NCBI GenBank assembly: GCA_964548165.1
Contig: CAZJQD010000004.1
Span: 1-25,423 of the forward strand
Source of the DNA: CAZJQD01 sp964548165 [NCBI: uncultured bacterium]
GTDB taxonomy: Bacteria > UBA8481
Length of the DNA: 25,423 nucleotides
Direction of reading: 5' to 3'
The first letter of the stretch is position 1. Each line of letters begins with the position of its first letter. The position numbers and the translations under genes are program-made. Shown here piece after piece: positions 9,337-16,977 of this stretch. Under the pieces are notes generated by a model that worked only from the letters and a program-made list of their open reading frames with translations, ran no database searches and was not told where the DNA came from.

Positions 9337-10598
9337 CGAGGGTGGTCTATCTCGACCACCACGCGACCACGCCGGTCGCCCCCGAAGTATTCGAGGCGAT
9401 GAAGCCGTACTTCCTGGAGACCTTCGGTAACCCGGCGTCGCGCACGCACCGCTGGGGATGGGAGGCGGAGGCGGCGGTTACCGATGCTCGCGCCGCCATC
9501 GCTGACCGTCTCGGCGCCCTGCCGGACGAGCTGGTGTTCACCTCGGGCGCCACCGAGTCCATCAACCTCGCGCTCCTGGGACTTGCTCATGCTCATCCGG
9601 ATCGCAACCACATCGTGGCGACGGCGGTCGAGCACCGGGCAGTCCTGGACACCCTCCAGGCCCTCTCTCGCCGTGGCCTTCGCGTGGAGCTCCTGCCCGT
9701 CGATGCCTGCGGCATGGTCTCGGCCGGGCAGGTTGCCGCGGCGTTGACGCCGCGCACGCTCTGTGCCTGCGTTCTTCTTGCCAACAACGAGATCGGCTCC
9801 ATCCACGAGCTCGCCGTCCTCTCCTCCGCCTGCCGCGCTCGATCCGTCCCGCTCCTGTCCGATGCCAGCCAGGCAGTCGGCCACATCCCCGTGAACGTCG
9901 ATGCGCTCGGCGTCGACCTGATGACCTTCTCGGCCCACAAGTTTCACGGTCCCAAGGGCGTCGGCGGTCTCTACGTGCGCACGGGCGTCCCGCTCGCTCC
10001 CATCCTCTTTGGTGGCGGCCACGAGCGTGGCCTGAGACCGGGGACGCTCAATGTCCCCGGCATCGTGGGCATGGCTGCGGCCTTGAACCTTGCGGCCGAG
10101 ACGATGCCCGAGGAGGCCGCGCGCGTAGCCTGCCTGCGCGACCGCCTGCAAGCCGCCCTGCTCGACGCTATCCCGTGCGCGCGCGTGAACGGGCATCCCC
10201 TGAATCGGCTCCCTGGAAACCTCAACATGTCCTTCCTGGGCGTCGACGCGGAGGCCGTGCTCATTGCCCTGACCGATGTCGCGCTCTCGACCGGCTCCGC
10301 CTGCACCTCCGCGAAGCTGGAGCCCTCTCACGTTCTCCGCGCGATCGGATTGTCCGACGAAGACGTTCACGGCTCGATCCGCTTCGGGTTGGGGCGGTCG
10401 ACGACGGTGGAGGAGATCGACTACGTGGTCGGACGGCTGGTCTCCGAGATCGGCAGGCTGAGGCGGCTGTCTCCTCAGTGGGAGGCGTTTCAACGCGAGG
10501 CGCGTCAACGCGAGGCGCAGCGGTGTGACGACCAGGGAGTCGATGATCGGAGCTCGTCGAGGGAAGAACGACGCCCGGCATTGGCCGGCAGGATCTAG
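9333..10598 (+). CDS. iscS: cysteine desulfurase, IscS/NifS type
   Basis: 421 residues. A class V aminotransferase-fold PLP enzyme that takes sulfur from cysteine for Fe-S clusters and thiolated tRNA. Landmarks: the start VYLDHHATTP, TSGATESINLAL, catalytic H101 in VEHRAVL, PLP lysine K203 in SAHKFHGPKG, and persulfide cysteine C324 in STGSACTSAKLEPSHVL. The SxxCTSxxxEPSxVL loop and the C-terminal LRRLSPQWE resemble IscS rather than SufS. The last 35 residues form a charged tail that includes the duplicated QREA(R/Q) unit, encoded by a 15-bp tandem repeat near 10490-10519. ATG 9333 overlaps the regulator stop. No iscU scaffold gene follows. Confidence 0.94.
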   Translation: MTRVVYLDHHATTPVAPEVFEAMKPYFLETFGNPASRTHRWGWEAEAAVTDARAAIADRLGALPDELVFTSGATESINLALLGLAHAHPDRNHIVATAVEHRAVLDTLQALSRRGLRVELLPVDACGMVSAGQVAAALTPRTLCACVLLANNEIGSIHELAVLSSACRARSVPLLSDASQAVGHIPVNVDALGVDLMTFSAHKFHGPKGVGGLYVRTGVPLAPILFGGGHERGLRPGTLNVPGIVGMAAALNLAAETMPEEAARVACLRDRLQAALLDAIPCARVNGHPLNRLPGNLNMSFLGVDAEAVLIALTDVALSTGSACTSAKLEPSHVLRAIGLSDEDVHGSIRFGLGRSTTVEEIDYVVGRLVSEIGRLRRLSPQWEAFQREARQREAQRCDDQGVDDRSSSREERRPALAGRI

Positions 10599-10603
10599 TG
10601 GTG

Positions 10604-10668
10604 GTTTCATAAGGTCGCCCTCCGGCCCAGAACCGCCTGGAAAGGGCCATCGGTCGACCTTACGAAAC
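10604..10668 (+). repeat. long-armed hairpin between iscS and the A-type carrier, containing repeat copy 1
   Basis: The 14-nt arms 10604-10617 (GTTTCATAAGGTCG) and 10655-10668 (CGACCTTACGAAAC) pair at 13 of 14 positions around a 37-nt loop. The loop has its own GGCCC/GGGCC inverted pair. The 32-bp segment 10635-10666 recurs in related form at 11051-11082. There is no U-run, so this is not an ordinary Rho-independent terminator. An RNA-stability, processing or regulatory element between the two genes is possible. Confidence 0.7.
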
Positions 10669-10690
10669 ACAAGGAAAAGGAGAGACGACG

Positions 10691-11023
10691 ATGTCCATCA
10701 AGGTGACCGAGAAGGCCGCGAACGAGCTCAAGAGGTTGCTGGCGGCCGAGAAGATGCCGGAGGAGACGAGCGGGCTCAGGGTGTCCGTGAAGGGAGGCGG
10801 GTGCTCGGGCTATTCCTACTCGATGAGCCTGGCCGAACGACCCATGGAAGCGGACAAGGTCTTCGACGAAGGGGGGATCCGAGTCTTCGTGGACCCCAAG
10901 TCCTACATGTTCATCGTGGGCACCGAGCTCGACTACCAGGATGGGCTCACGGGGCGCGGCTTCGTCTTCAGCAATCCCAACGCCACCAAGACGTGCGGCT
11001 GCGGTAGCTCCTTCGCGGTCTGA
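10691..11023 (+). CDS. A-type Fe-S carrier protein (IscA/ErpA/SufA family)
   Basis: 110 residues, the usual family length. The three conserved cysteines are C38 in GGGCSGYSY and C102 and C104 in TCGCGSSF; they bind an Fe-S cluster or iron for delivery to apoproteins. The LxVxVKGGGCSGY and FSNPNA segments are typical, the latter most like ErpA or IscA. A good Shine-Dalgarno (AAGGAG at 10677-10682) lies 8 nt before the ATG, unlike most genes here. It lies 92 nt after iscS, the gap being occupied by a long hairpin. The subfamily cannot be fixed from sequence alone, so no symbol is given. Confidence 0.93.
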   Translation: MSIKVTEKAANELKRLLAAEKMPEETSGLRVSVKGGGCSGYSYSMSLAERPMEADKVFDEGGIRVFVDPKSYMFIVGTELDYQDGLTGRGFVFSNPNATKTCGCGSSFAV

Positions 11024-11050
11024 GCCGCGGCCTCCCGACGGCGTCACATC

Positions 11051-11082
11051 GCCGGGAAAGGGCCCGCGGTCGACCCTGGGAA
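11051..11082 (+). repeat. 32-bp repeat copy 2, downstream of the A-type carrier gene
   Basis: This segment matches 10635-10666 at about 26 of 32 positions. Both copies contain GGAAAGGGCC, two variable bases, then the 8-bp palindrome-containing CGGTCGACC. It begins 28 nt after the carrier stop codon. GGTCGACC was found only in these two places in the window. A CCGCGG-rich stretch at 11026-11034 could pair with GGCCCGCGGT here. The remaining bases to 11224 show no clear gene or convincing promoter. Confidence 0.65.
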
Positions 11083-11224
11083 GCCCGCCGTGGCTTCTTG
11101 CCATCCCTTTTTGCTTCAGAGGGCTGTAATTCCTTCCGATAACTCCCATAGCTCCGCAGGTCTGAGCAAATCGTGATGGAACGAGGCTCCTCTGAGGTTA
11201 CGCACGCGTCCAGGAAGGCGGGGG

Positions 11225-12283
11225 ATGTGGCTCGCGGTGCTCACCGTGGGATTCCTCGCATGGGGAGTGCGCGCGGCCTTCTCCTACAGCATTCCCGACG
11301 GGGACGACGAGCTCGACGCCGGGCTCGCGCTACCCGCGTTCGCCTACACGATGGAGCGCGGCGAAGGCCTGACGCTCTCCGATCTGAACAGGCTGGCCTT
11401 CAGTGGCGCGGAGGAGCTATCACTGAGTGACGCCGCGGACGAGGATGCCGAGCCGGAGGTCGCGCCCAAGTGGACGGAGAACATCGGCGACGATGAACCC
11501 GAGCCCGAGGCGCCGGAGCAGAGGTTCCGGGTGACGCCGTACACGGTTCGGAGCGGAGACTCGCTGAGGTCGATTGCCGCGCGCAACGGCATCGCCGTCC
11601 GCACCCTGCTCTCGTACAACCGCCTCTCGAACCAGAGGGTGCATCCGGGGCAAAGACTGGAAATTCCGAACGTCGATGGCGTGCGGATCAAGATCAGCCG
11701 CGGTGAAGCCCTCTGGGACATCACCCGGCGGTATCGCATCGGGATGAAGGATGTGCTGGAGTTCAACGAACTCGGCCGCTCCGGCGACATCAAGGCAGGG
11801 GAGGACATCTTTCTGCCCGGGGCCCGGGAGCTGCCGCCCGTGGTGGCGGCCAGGCCGCGGCGCCCGGCGCGCGCCGCTCTGCCCTCCGGCAGGGGATGGA
11901 GCTGGCCCGTCTCCGACGGGCGGCTCAGCTCGCGCTTCGGCTACCGGCGTCACCCCCTGACGGGCAAGATCCGGTTTCACCGCGGGATCGACCTCGCGGC
12001 TCCGCACGGCACGCCCATCCGCGCTTTCCGGGCCGGTACGGTGATATTCAGCGGCCCTCGTGGCGGCTACGGGTATGCCGTGGACATCCAGCACGAGAAC
12101 GGGGTCGTGACGCGGTACGCTCACAACTCGAAGAACCTGGTCCGCGTCGGCGCCCGGGTCCGGGCCGGGGACCCCATCGCCAAGGTAGGATCCACGGGGC
12201 ACTCGACCGGCCCGCACATCCATTTCGAGGTGATCCGCCGCGGCGAGCGCATCGACCCGCTGAAGTTCCTCCAGAGGAGCTGA
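11225..12283 (+). CDS. LysM-domain M23-family metallopeptidase, membrane-anchored or exported
   Basis: 352 residues. An N-terminal hydrophobic segment (2-19) acts as signal anchor or uncleaved signal, so the protein faces the periplasm. An acidic linker (69-99) precedes two LysM peptidoglycan-binding domains: about 105-148 (YTVRSGDSLRSIAARNGI) and 153-199 (ISRGEALWDITRRYRIG). The C-terminal M23 (lysostaphin-fold) domain carries zinc ligands H252 and D256 in FHRGIDLAAP, and H331/H333 in HIHFEV, so the zinc site looks intact and endopeptidase activity is likely. In the family such proteins are cell-wall hydrolases, while EnvC/NlpD relatives that lost these ligands are amidase activators. ATG 11225 has an AGGAAGG-like site 6-8 nt upstream. 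Confidence 0.92.
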   Translation: MWLAVLTVGFLAWGVRAAFSYSIPDGDDELDAGLALPAFAYTMERGEGLTLSDLNRLAFSGAEELSLSDAADEDAEPEVAPKWTENIGDDEPEPEAPEQRFRVTPYTVRSGDSLRSIAARNGIAVRTLLSYNRLSNQRVHPGQRLEIPNVDGVRIKISRGEALWDITRRYRIGMKDVLEFNELGRSGDIKAGEDIFLPGARELPPVVAARPRRPARAALPSGRGWSWPVSDGRLSSRFGYRRHPLTGKIRFHRGIDLAAPHGTPIRAFRAGTVIFSGPRGGYGYAVDIQHENGVVTRYAHNSKNLVRVGARVRAGDPIAKVGSTGHSTGPHIHFEVIRRGERIDPLKFLQRS

Positions 12284-12388
12284 GGGGGAAGTCAGGCCCG
12301 CCTTTTCGCTCTTCTCCTTGGCCTTTCCTGGCGTCGTGTCGTCTCGGCGGTCATGATTTCACCGGGGAACAAGGAAAGTGGAGACCTA

Positions 12389-12417
12389 TTGCCCCGGGGG
12401 CCGGGAGGGCTTAGAAT
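12389..12417 (+). promoter_or_regulatory. sigma-70-type promoter of rpmE
   Basis: TTGCCC (12389-12394), a 17-bp spacer and TAGAAT (12412-12417) predict transcription from about 12424, giving a leader of about 40 nt before the rpmE ATG at 12464. The rest of the 180-bp gap after the peptidase gene (12284-12388) shows no gene or convincing terminator. Confidence 0.65.
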
Positions 12418-12433
12418 CCGCCGGTTGTAGATT

Positions 12434-12447
12434 TCCCGGAAACGGGA
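12434..12447 (+). promoter_or_regulatory. GNRA-tetraloop hairpin in the rpmE leader
   Basis: TCCCG-GAAA-CGGGA forms a perfect 5-bp stem (6 with a flanking U-G pair) capped by a GAAA tetraloop. It lies in the predicted 40-nt leader, 16 nt before the start codon and just upstream of the GAGGAC ribosome-binding site. Bacterial L31 genes often carry leader RNAs thought to bind the protein, so autoregulation is a reasonable guess. Confidence 0.55.
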
Positions 12448-12463
12448 GCCCCGAGGACGGACC

Positions 12464-12673
12464 ATGAAGACAGCGATTCACCCCGAATACGACGAGTGCG
12501 TGATCAAGTGCGCTTGCGGCAACACGTTCACGACGCGTTCGACGCGTCGCGAACTGCACGTTGATATCTGCTCGGCCTGCCACCCGTACTACACCGGCCA
12601 GCAGAAGCTCGTGGACACCGCGGGCCGCGTCGAGCGGTTCCGCCGCAAGTACGCCGATCCCCACCGCCGCTAA
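12464..12673 (+). CDS. rpmE: 50S ribosomal protein L31, zinc-binding (C+) form
   Basis: 69 residues, the standard size. The N-terminus MKTAIHPEY and the later HPYYTG segment are diagnostic. Cysteines C16, C18, C36 and C39 form the zinc site of the C+ form (E. coli RpmE type), and one extra cysteine, C12, is present. The C-terminal [13 protein letters not shown] is also typical. L31 sits at the intersubunit bridge near 5S rRNA. The gene has its own promoter and leader, with GAGGAC as ribosome-binding site, and is followed 30 nt later by prfA, an arrangement conserved in several phyla (rpmE-prfA-prmC). Confidence 0.97.
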   Translation: MKTAIHPEYDECVIKCACGNTFTTRSTRRELHVDICSACHPYYTGQQKLVDTAGRVERFRRKYADPHRR

Positions 12674-12703
12674 GCTCGTCCCCACCCGGCGCTGAATCCC
12701 GCC

Positions 12704-13807
12704 GTGTCCGCGTCATCGCTGGCCGATCGAGCCGCCGAGGTAGAACGGCGGTTCTCGGAGGTGGAGAGTCTCCTGGCGGATGCGTCCGACGCGGGGGACG
12801 CCGGCCGGCTCCGGACCCTGGCCCAGGAGCGCTCGGCCATGGAGCCTGTGCTGGCCGCCGCCCGCGCCTACATGACCGTGCACTCCGAGCTCAAGGGGCT
12901 CTCCGAGCTCTTCGCGCAGGGCGATCTCGATCCCGAGCTGCGCCGCATGGCCCAGGAGAACCAGAAGGAGCTCGAGGATCGCCTGACCGCCGTCGAGGAC
13001 GAGTTCAAGCGACGCCTCCTGCCGGTCGATCCCCGGGATGCGCGCAACGTGATCGTCGAGATCCGGGCGGGCACGGGCGGCGACGAGGCCGCGCTCTTCG
13101 CGGGCGTCCTTTCCAAGATGTACCTGAAGTACGCGGAGCGCCGCGGGTATCGCGTCGACATCCTCTCCAGCAACAAGTCCGACCTCGGGGGCTACAAGGA
13201 GATCGTCTTCTCCATCGAGGGGGATCGAGTCTTCTCGCGGATGAAGTATGAGGGTGGCGTGCACCGGGTCCAGCGTGTGCCCGAGACCGAGGCCCAGGGG
13301 CGCATACACACGTCGGCAGCGACGGTGGCGGTTCTGCCGGAGCCGGACGAGGTCGAGGTCGCCCTGAACATGAACGACCTCAGGGTCGACGTCTTTCGGT
13401 CGCAGGGACCGGGCGGGCAGAGCGTGAACACGACGGATTCGGCCGTGCGCATCACGCACGTCCCGACCGGGCTTGTCGTGAGCTGCCAGGACGAGAAGTC
13501 CCAGTTGAAGAACAAGAACAAGGCCCTGCGCGTCCTGCGCGCGCGCCTCCAGGAACTCGAAGAAGACAAGCAGAGGATGGACCGCGATGCGGCCCGACGA
13601 TCGATGGTGGGCTCGGGCGATCGGTCCCAGCGGATTCGCACCTACAACTTCCCCCAGGGCCGCGTGACCGACCACCGGATCGGCCTGACGCTTTATGCGC
13701 TCGCCGAGGTCGTCGAGGGCAATCTCGACCCCGTGATCGATCCCTTGACGCTGGCGGATGAACGGATGCGGCTGGAGGCGGATTCATCGCGGTCGGGTCC
13801 CTTTTGA
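12704..13807 (+). CDS. prfA: peptide chain release factor 1
   Basis: 367 residues, near the usual 355-360. It recognises UAA and UAG stop codons in the ribosomal A site and triggers peptide release. The peptidyl-hydrolase GGQ motif is at 237-239 in SQGPGGQSVNTT; its glutamine Q239 is the methylation target of the PrmC encoded next. The codon-recognition tripeptide of RF1 (PxT) reads PET at 193-195 within RVPETEAQGRIHTSAA; PAT or PVT is commoner. The RF2-type SPF is absent, so this is RF1. RIRTYNFPQGRVTDHRIG closes the domain. Start is GTG 12704; no ATG lies near it and the N-terminus matches family length. Confidence 0.96.
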   Translation: MSASSLADRAAEVERRFSEVESLLADASDAGDAGRLRTLAQERSAMEPVLAAARAYMTVHSELKGLSELFAQGDLDPELRRMAQENQKELEDRLTAVEDEFKRRLLPVDPRDARNVIVEIRAGTGGDEAALFAGVLSKMYLKYAERRGYRVDILSSNKSDLGGYKEIVFSIEGDRVFSRMKYEGGVHRVQRVPETEAQGRIHTSAATVAVLPEPDEVEVALNMNDLRVDVFRSQGPGGQSVNTTDSAVRITHVPTGLVVSCQDEKSQLKNKNKALRVLRARLQELEEDKQRMDRDAARRSMVGSGDRSQRIRTYNFPQGRVTDHRIGLTLYALAEVVEGNLDPVIDPLTLADERMRLEADSSRSGPF

Positions 13808-13831
13808 CGCCCAGGCGACGGGGCCTATAGA
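13804..13831 (+). promoter_or_regulatory. possible internal promoter at the prfA-prmC junction
   Basis: TTGACG (13804-13809), 16 bp and TATAGA (13826-13831) resemble a strong sigma-70 promoter overlapping the prfA stop codon. The prmC GTG lies only 2 nt after the -10 box, which would place the transcription start inside prmC, so it may instead serve murA or be chance. Confidence is low. Confidence 0.3.
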
Positions 13832-13833
13832 CC

Positions 13834-14700
13834 GTGGCGGTCCGAACCGCATCGGCGTCATCGCCGCCCTTTGCCACGGCCCCGGAGGCTCTTCGCTGGG
13901 GACAGCGTCAGCTGGCGAGCGTCGTTGATGATCCCGCGCTGGCGATGCGCGAGTCCCGCTGGCTCCTGGAGTCAGCCGCGGTGGCGGCGGCCCGGGATCC
14001 GCTTTTTATCCACCAGCCGGATCTGACGCCGCGCGTGGCGGCCGTCTTCCGGTCGCATATCGCCCGGCGATCGCGGGGAGAGCCCCTCGCGTATGTCGTC
14101 GGCGAAGCGAGCTTTCGCGGTCTTGATGTTGCGGTCACGGCCGACGTCTTGATCCCGAGGCCCGAGACGGAGCAGCTTGTCGATCTCGTGCTGGCCGCGT
14201 GTCCCTCCGATCGCGCGTGCCGCGTCCTCGATGTCGGCACGGGGAGCGGGGCGCTGGCTGTCGCGTTGGCGGTGGAACGGCCGGCGTGGACGGTGACGGC
14301 CACGGATCGGTCGGTCTCGGCGCTGGCGATCGCGGAGCGGAACGCGGGGCGGCACGGCGTCAGGGAGCGGATTCGCTTCGTCGAGGCCGACCTCTGGCCC
14401 GAGGGCGCCTGGGAGTGGGATCTCGTGGTGGCCAACCTGCCCTACGTGGGTGACGACGAGGCCCTGCCCGCGGATGTGGCGGAGTGGGAGCCGGCCGGCG
14501 CTCTGCGCGGCGGAAAAACTGGCACCGAGGTCATTGAGCGGGCGGTCGAAAAGGCCGAAAGGATGAGCGATGGCCGGACGCCTGCCTTCTTCGAGATCGG
14601 AGAGGCGCAGGAACCAGCATTCGCGGCGCGGTTTCCCGGGAGGTTCGAGTTCCGGCGGGACCTGGCGGGCCGCATCCGTTTCATGATCGGGAGCGTCTAG
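13834..14700 (+). CDS. prmC: release factor glutamine methyltransferase
   Basis: 288 residues. It methylates the glutamine of the GGQ motif in release factors using SAM. The N-terminal helical domain (about 15-85) binds the release factor. The signature GEPLAYVVGEASFRGLDVAV and LIPRPETEQLVD precede the Rossmann SAM domain with VLDVGTGSGALAVALA (131-146). The substrate-glutamine motif reads NLPY (201-204) where most PrmC proteins have NPPY; NLPY is the form usual in adenine methylases such as KsgA. Position directly after prfA supports the call. The start is the GTG at 13834, 26 nt after prfA, because no other in-frame start fits. The stop shares one base with the murA GTG (TAGTG). Confidence 0.93.
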   Translation: MAVRTASASSPPFATAPEALRWGQRQLASVVDDPALAMRESRWLLESAAVAAARDPLFIHQPDLTPRVAAVFRSHIARRSRGEPLAYVVGEASFRGLDVAVTADVLIPRPETEQLVDLVLAACPSDRACRVLDVGTGSGALAVALAVERPAWTVTATDRSVSALAIAERNAGRHGVRERIRFVEADLWPEGAWEWDLVVANLPYVGDDEALPADVAEWEPAGALRGGKTGTEVIERAVEKAERMSDGRTPAFFEIGEAQEPAFAARFPGRFEFRRDLAGRIRFMIGSV

Positions 14701-15971
14701 TGGACAGGATCGTCGTGACGGGGGGACGTAGACTCAAGGGTTTCCTGCCGGTGGCGGGGTCGAAGAACTCGGCCCTCCCCATCCTGGCGGCCACAATTCT
14801 CGCGCGCGGCCGGGTCCGGCTGGAGAACGTGCCGCAGATCCGGGATATCACGGCCATGATCGCGGTCCTGAGAACGCTCGGGGCCAAGGCCGTCGTCGAC
14901 GGCCACGGCGTCGCGACGATCTCGACGCGGACCGTCGACCGTTTCGAGGCTCACTACGAGCTCGTGAGAACAATGCGCGCCTCGATTCTTGTCCTGGGTC
15001 CCATTCTCGCCACGCTGGGGAAGGCGCGCGTCTCCCTGCCCGGTGGCTGTGCCATCGGCACGCGCCCGATCGACATCCACCTGAAGGGGCTGGAGGCGAT
15101 GGGGGCGGAGATCACCCTGGAAGAGGGTTACGTGGTGGCTGAATGCGCGCGTCTGAAGGGCGCTCATCACCGCATGCATTTCGCCTCGGTCGGAGCCACG
15201 GAGAACCTCATGATGGCCGCGGCCCTGGCGGACGGCACGACGGTGCTCGAGAACTGCGCGTGTGAGCCCGAGATCGTCGACCTGGCTGACTTCATCAACG
15301 CGATGGGCGGCGAAGTCCGAGGCGCCGGCTCACCGACGATCGAGATCGTGGGCAAGGACGAGCTGAACGCCTGCACGTACCCGATCATGCCGGACCGGAT
15401 CGAGGCGGGGACGTTCCTTGTAGCCGGCGCGATCACCAACGGCGACGTGACGGTCGGCCCGATGCCGGCCAAGTATCTCCAGTCCTTTCTCGACAAGATG
15501 GTCGAGCACGGCGTGAATCTCGAGGTCAACGACGCCGAGGAGACGATCCGCGTGGCGCCGGGCGGCAAGCTGACGCCCGTGACGGTCAGGACCGAGGTCT
15601 TTCCCGGCTTCCCGACGGACCTGCAGGCCCAGTTGATGGCGCTTTCCTGCATCACCGAGGGCGAATCGGTCTACCACGAGACCATCTTCGAGAACCGGTT
15701 CATGCACGTTTCCGAGCTCCAGCGCATGGGTGCGAACATCCGCGTCGAGTCAGGAGCGGCTCACGTCTTCGGCGTGCCGTACCTGACCGGCGCCGAGGTC
15801 ATGGCCTCGGATCTCAGGGCCTCCGCGGCGATCATCCTGGCGGGACTCGTGGCGCGAGGCCGCACCGTGGTCCGCCGCGTGTACCACATCGACCGCGGCT
15901 ACGAAGCCTTCGAGAAGAAGCTCGCCTCGATCGGCGCCAACGTCTACAGGGACCGCGACACCGCCAACTGA
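14700..15971 (+). CDS. murA: UDP-N-acetylglucosamine 1-carboxyvinyltransferase
   Basis: 423 residues. It transfers enolpyruvate from PEP to UDP-GlcNAc, the first committed step of peptidoglycan synthesis. The N-terminus VTGGRRLKGFLPVAGSKNSALP contains the K22-N23 pair, and LPGGCAIGTRPIDIHL carries the active-site cysteine C117. A cysteine here means fosfomycin can form its covalent adduct; resistant orthologues have aspartate. GMxGxxFPTDLQAQ-type substrate binding is seen as FPGFPTDLQAQLMAL, and the C-terminus has the family's YHIDRGYE segment. Start is GTG 14700 sharing a base with prmC. The last 28 nt overlap tail-to-tail with the convergent PrsW-like gene. Confidence 0.97.
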   Translation: MDRIVVTGGRRLKGFLPVAGSKNSALPILAATILARGRVRLENVPQIRDITAMIAVLRTLGAKAVVDGHGVATISTRTVDRFEAHYELVRTMRASILVLGPILATLGKARVSLPGGCAIGTRPIDIHLKGLEAMGAEITLEEGYVVAECARLKGAHHRMHFASVGATENLMMAAALADGTTVLENCACEPEIVDLADFINAMGGEVRGAGSPTIEIVGKDELNACTYPIMPDRIEAGTFLVAGAITNGDVTVGPMPAKYLQSFLDKMVEHGVNLEVNDAEETIRVAPGGKLTPVTVRTEVFPGFPTDLQAQLMALSCITEGESVYHETIFENRFMHVSELQRMGANIRVESGAAHVFGVPYLTGAEVMASDLRASAAIILAGLVARGRTVVRRVYHIDRGYEAFEKKLASIGANVYRDRDTAN

Positions 15972-16924
15972 CGCGCGGCCTGGCGGGCGAGGCGGCGCCG
16001 GGTCTCCCAGAGGGCCAGGGGGATGGCGATGAAGAGCCAGAAGCCGGCGAGCGCAAGGATGAAGGGGCCGTGGAAGACGGGCACCAGTTCCTCGTCGAAG
16101 AGTTCCAGCGAGACGATGCCCTGGAAAGCGGCCGTGAGGTTGAAGGCACCGTGCAGGGCGATGGCGCCGAGGACGGAGACGAGCGCGGAAGCAAGGACCC
16201 AGGGGCTGGCGGGGAAGCGGTTCTTCAGGAATCCGATCAGCGCTCCGGTCGTCGCGGTGAATGAACCGTGCCCGAGCGCGCAGATCACGGACCGGTAGAG
16301 GATGAAGTAGAGCCAGAGGCCGAGCGAGACATCCTCGGTGCCGGGGGTCACGTTGACGGTGAAGTAGAGGAAGTTCTCGACGGCGGCGAAGCCCATGCCG
16401 GTGGCGAAGCCGTAGAGGATCCCGTCGTAGGTGTCCTCCATCTCGTGGTGGCCGGCGATGAGGACGAGCCCGACTCCCTTGAAGATCTCCTCGATGACGG
16501 GCGCGCCGACGACGGAGGTCAGGAGGTGGCCGAGGCCCTGGGGCAGGAGGCTGGCGAGAACGCCGAAGATCGTGTTTCCCACGAGCGAGAGAAAGGCGGA
16601 GGCCGCGCCCCAGAGAAAGAGCGAGACCATGATCCGCTTGGGCTCACGCTCATAGATGTCGAGGAGCCAGAGGCAGAAGACGTAGAAGGCGGGGAAGCCC
16701 GCGGCGAAGAGAGCGGCGACGGCGATGACGGGAAGGGCCGCCCAGCCGAGGTTTCCCAGGCACGCGAGGAGCGAGAGGACGATGACGAACGCGGCCATGG
16801 CGAGTTCCGTGAACCACGTGATCGGATGTGTCATCAGGATGCCGATGACGACGCGCAGGGGTCGCCCCTTCAGTCGCGGGGACCAGAGGGTGGTCATGTT
16901 GTATTCCGAGGCGGAGTGTACCAT
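15944..16924 (-). CDS. PrsW-family intramembrane glutamic protease-like protein
   Basis: 326 residues with about eight or nine membrane segments. The PrsW/CPBP-related motifs are all visible: YEREPKR (91-97), APVIEEIFKG with E145-E146 and K149, GMGFAAVENFLYF with E183-N184, ALGHGSFTATTGALIG with H219, and ALHGAFN with H258 and N262. In Bacillus subtilis PrsW cleaves an anti-sigma factor; the substrate here is unknown and nothing adjacent looks like an anti-sigma factor. Two starts are possible: ATG 16924, nearly at the predicted transcription start, or ATG 16897, leaving a leader of about 27 nt. Neither has a clear Shine-Dalgarno. The 3' end overlaps murA convergently by 28 nt. Confidence 0.88.
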   Translation of the reverse strand: MVHSASEYNMTTLWSPRLKGRPLRVVIGILMTHPITWFTELAMAAFVIVLSLLACLGNLGWAALPVIAVAALFAAGFPAFYVFCLWLLDIYEREPKRIMVSLFLWGAASAFLSLVGNTIFGVLASLLPQGLGHLLTSVVGAPVIEEIFKGVGLVLIAGHHEMEDTYDGILYGFATGMGFAAVENFLYFTVNVTPGTEDVSLGLWLYFILYRSVICALGHGSFTATTGALIGFLKNRFPASPWVLASALVSVLGAIALHGAFNLTAAFQGIVSLELFDEELVPVFHGPFILALAGFWLFIAIPLALWETRRRLARQAARQLAVSRSL

Positions 16925-16932
16925 AGGCGGGG

Positions 16933-16961
16933 AGTATCAGCGCCGCGGCGCCGGGTGGCAA
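16933..16961 (-). promoter_or_regulatory. promoter of the PrsW-like gene with a palindromic operator-like spacer
   Basis: On the minus strand TTGCCA (16956-16961), a 17-bp spacer and GATACT (16933-16938) precede the ATG at 16924 by 8 nt. The spacer holds a perfect 12-bp palindrome GCGCCGCGGCGC (16940-16951), positioned between the -35 and -10 boxes as a repressor site or a MerR-type activator site would be. Confidence 0.55.
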
Positions 16962-16977
16962 TGATGGAGAGTCAACG

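Noticed and set aside
10604-10668. Rho-independent terminator after iscS
   Set aside because: The hairpin has a 37-nt loop and no following U-run, and the next gene is a functional partner.
9150-10670. 506-codon minus-strand open frame opposite iscS
   Set aside because: It is a compositional shadow; iscS motifs (K203, C324) are intact on the plus strand.
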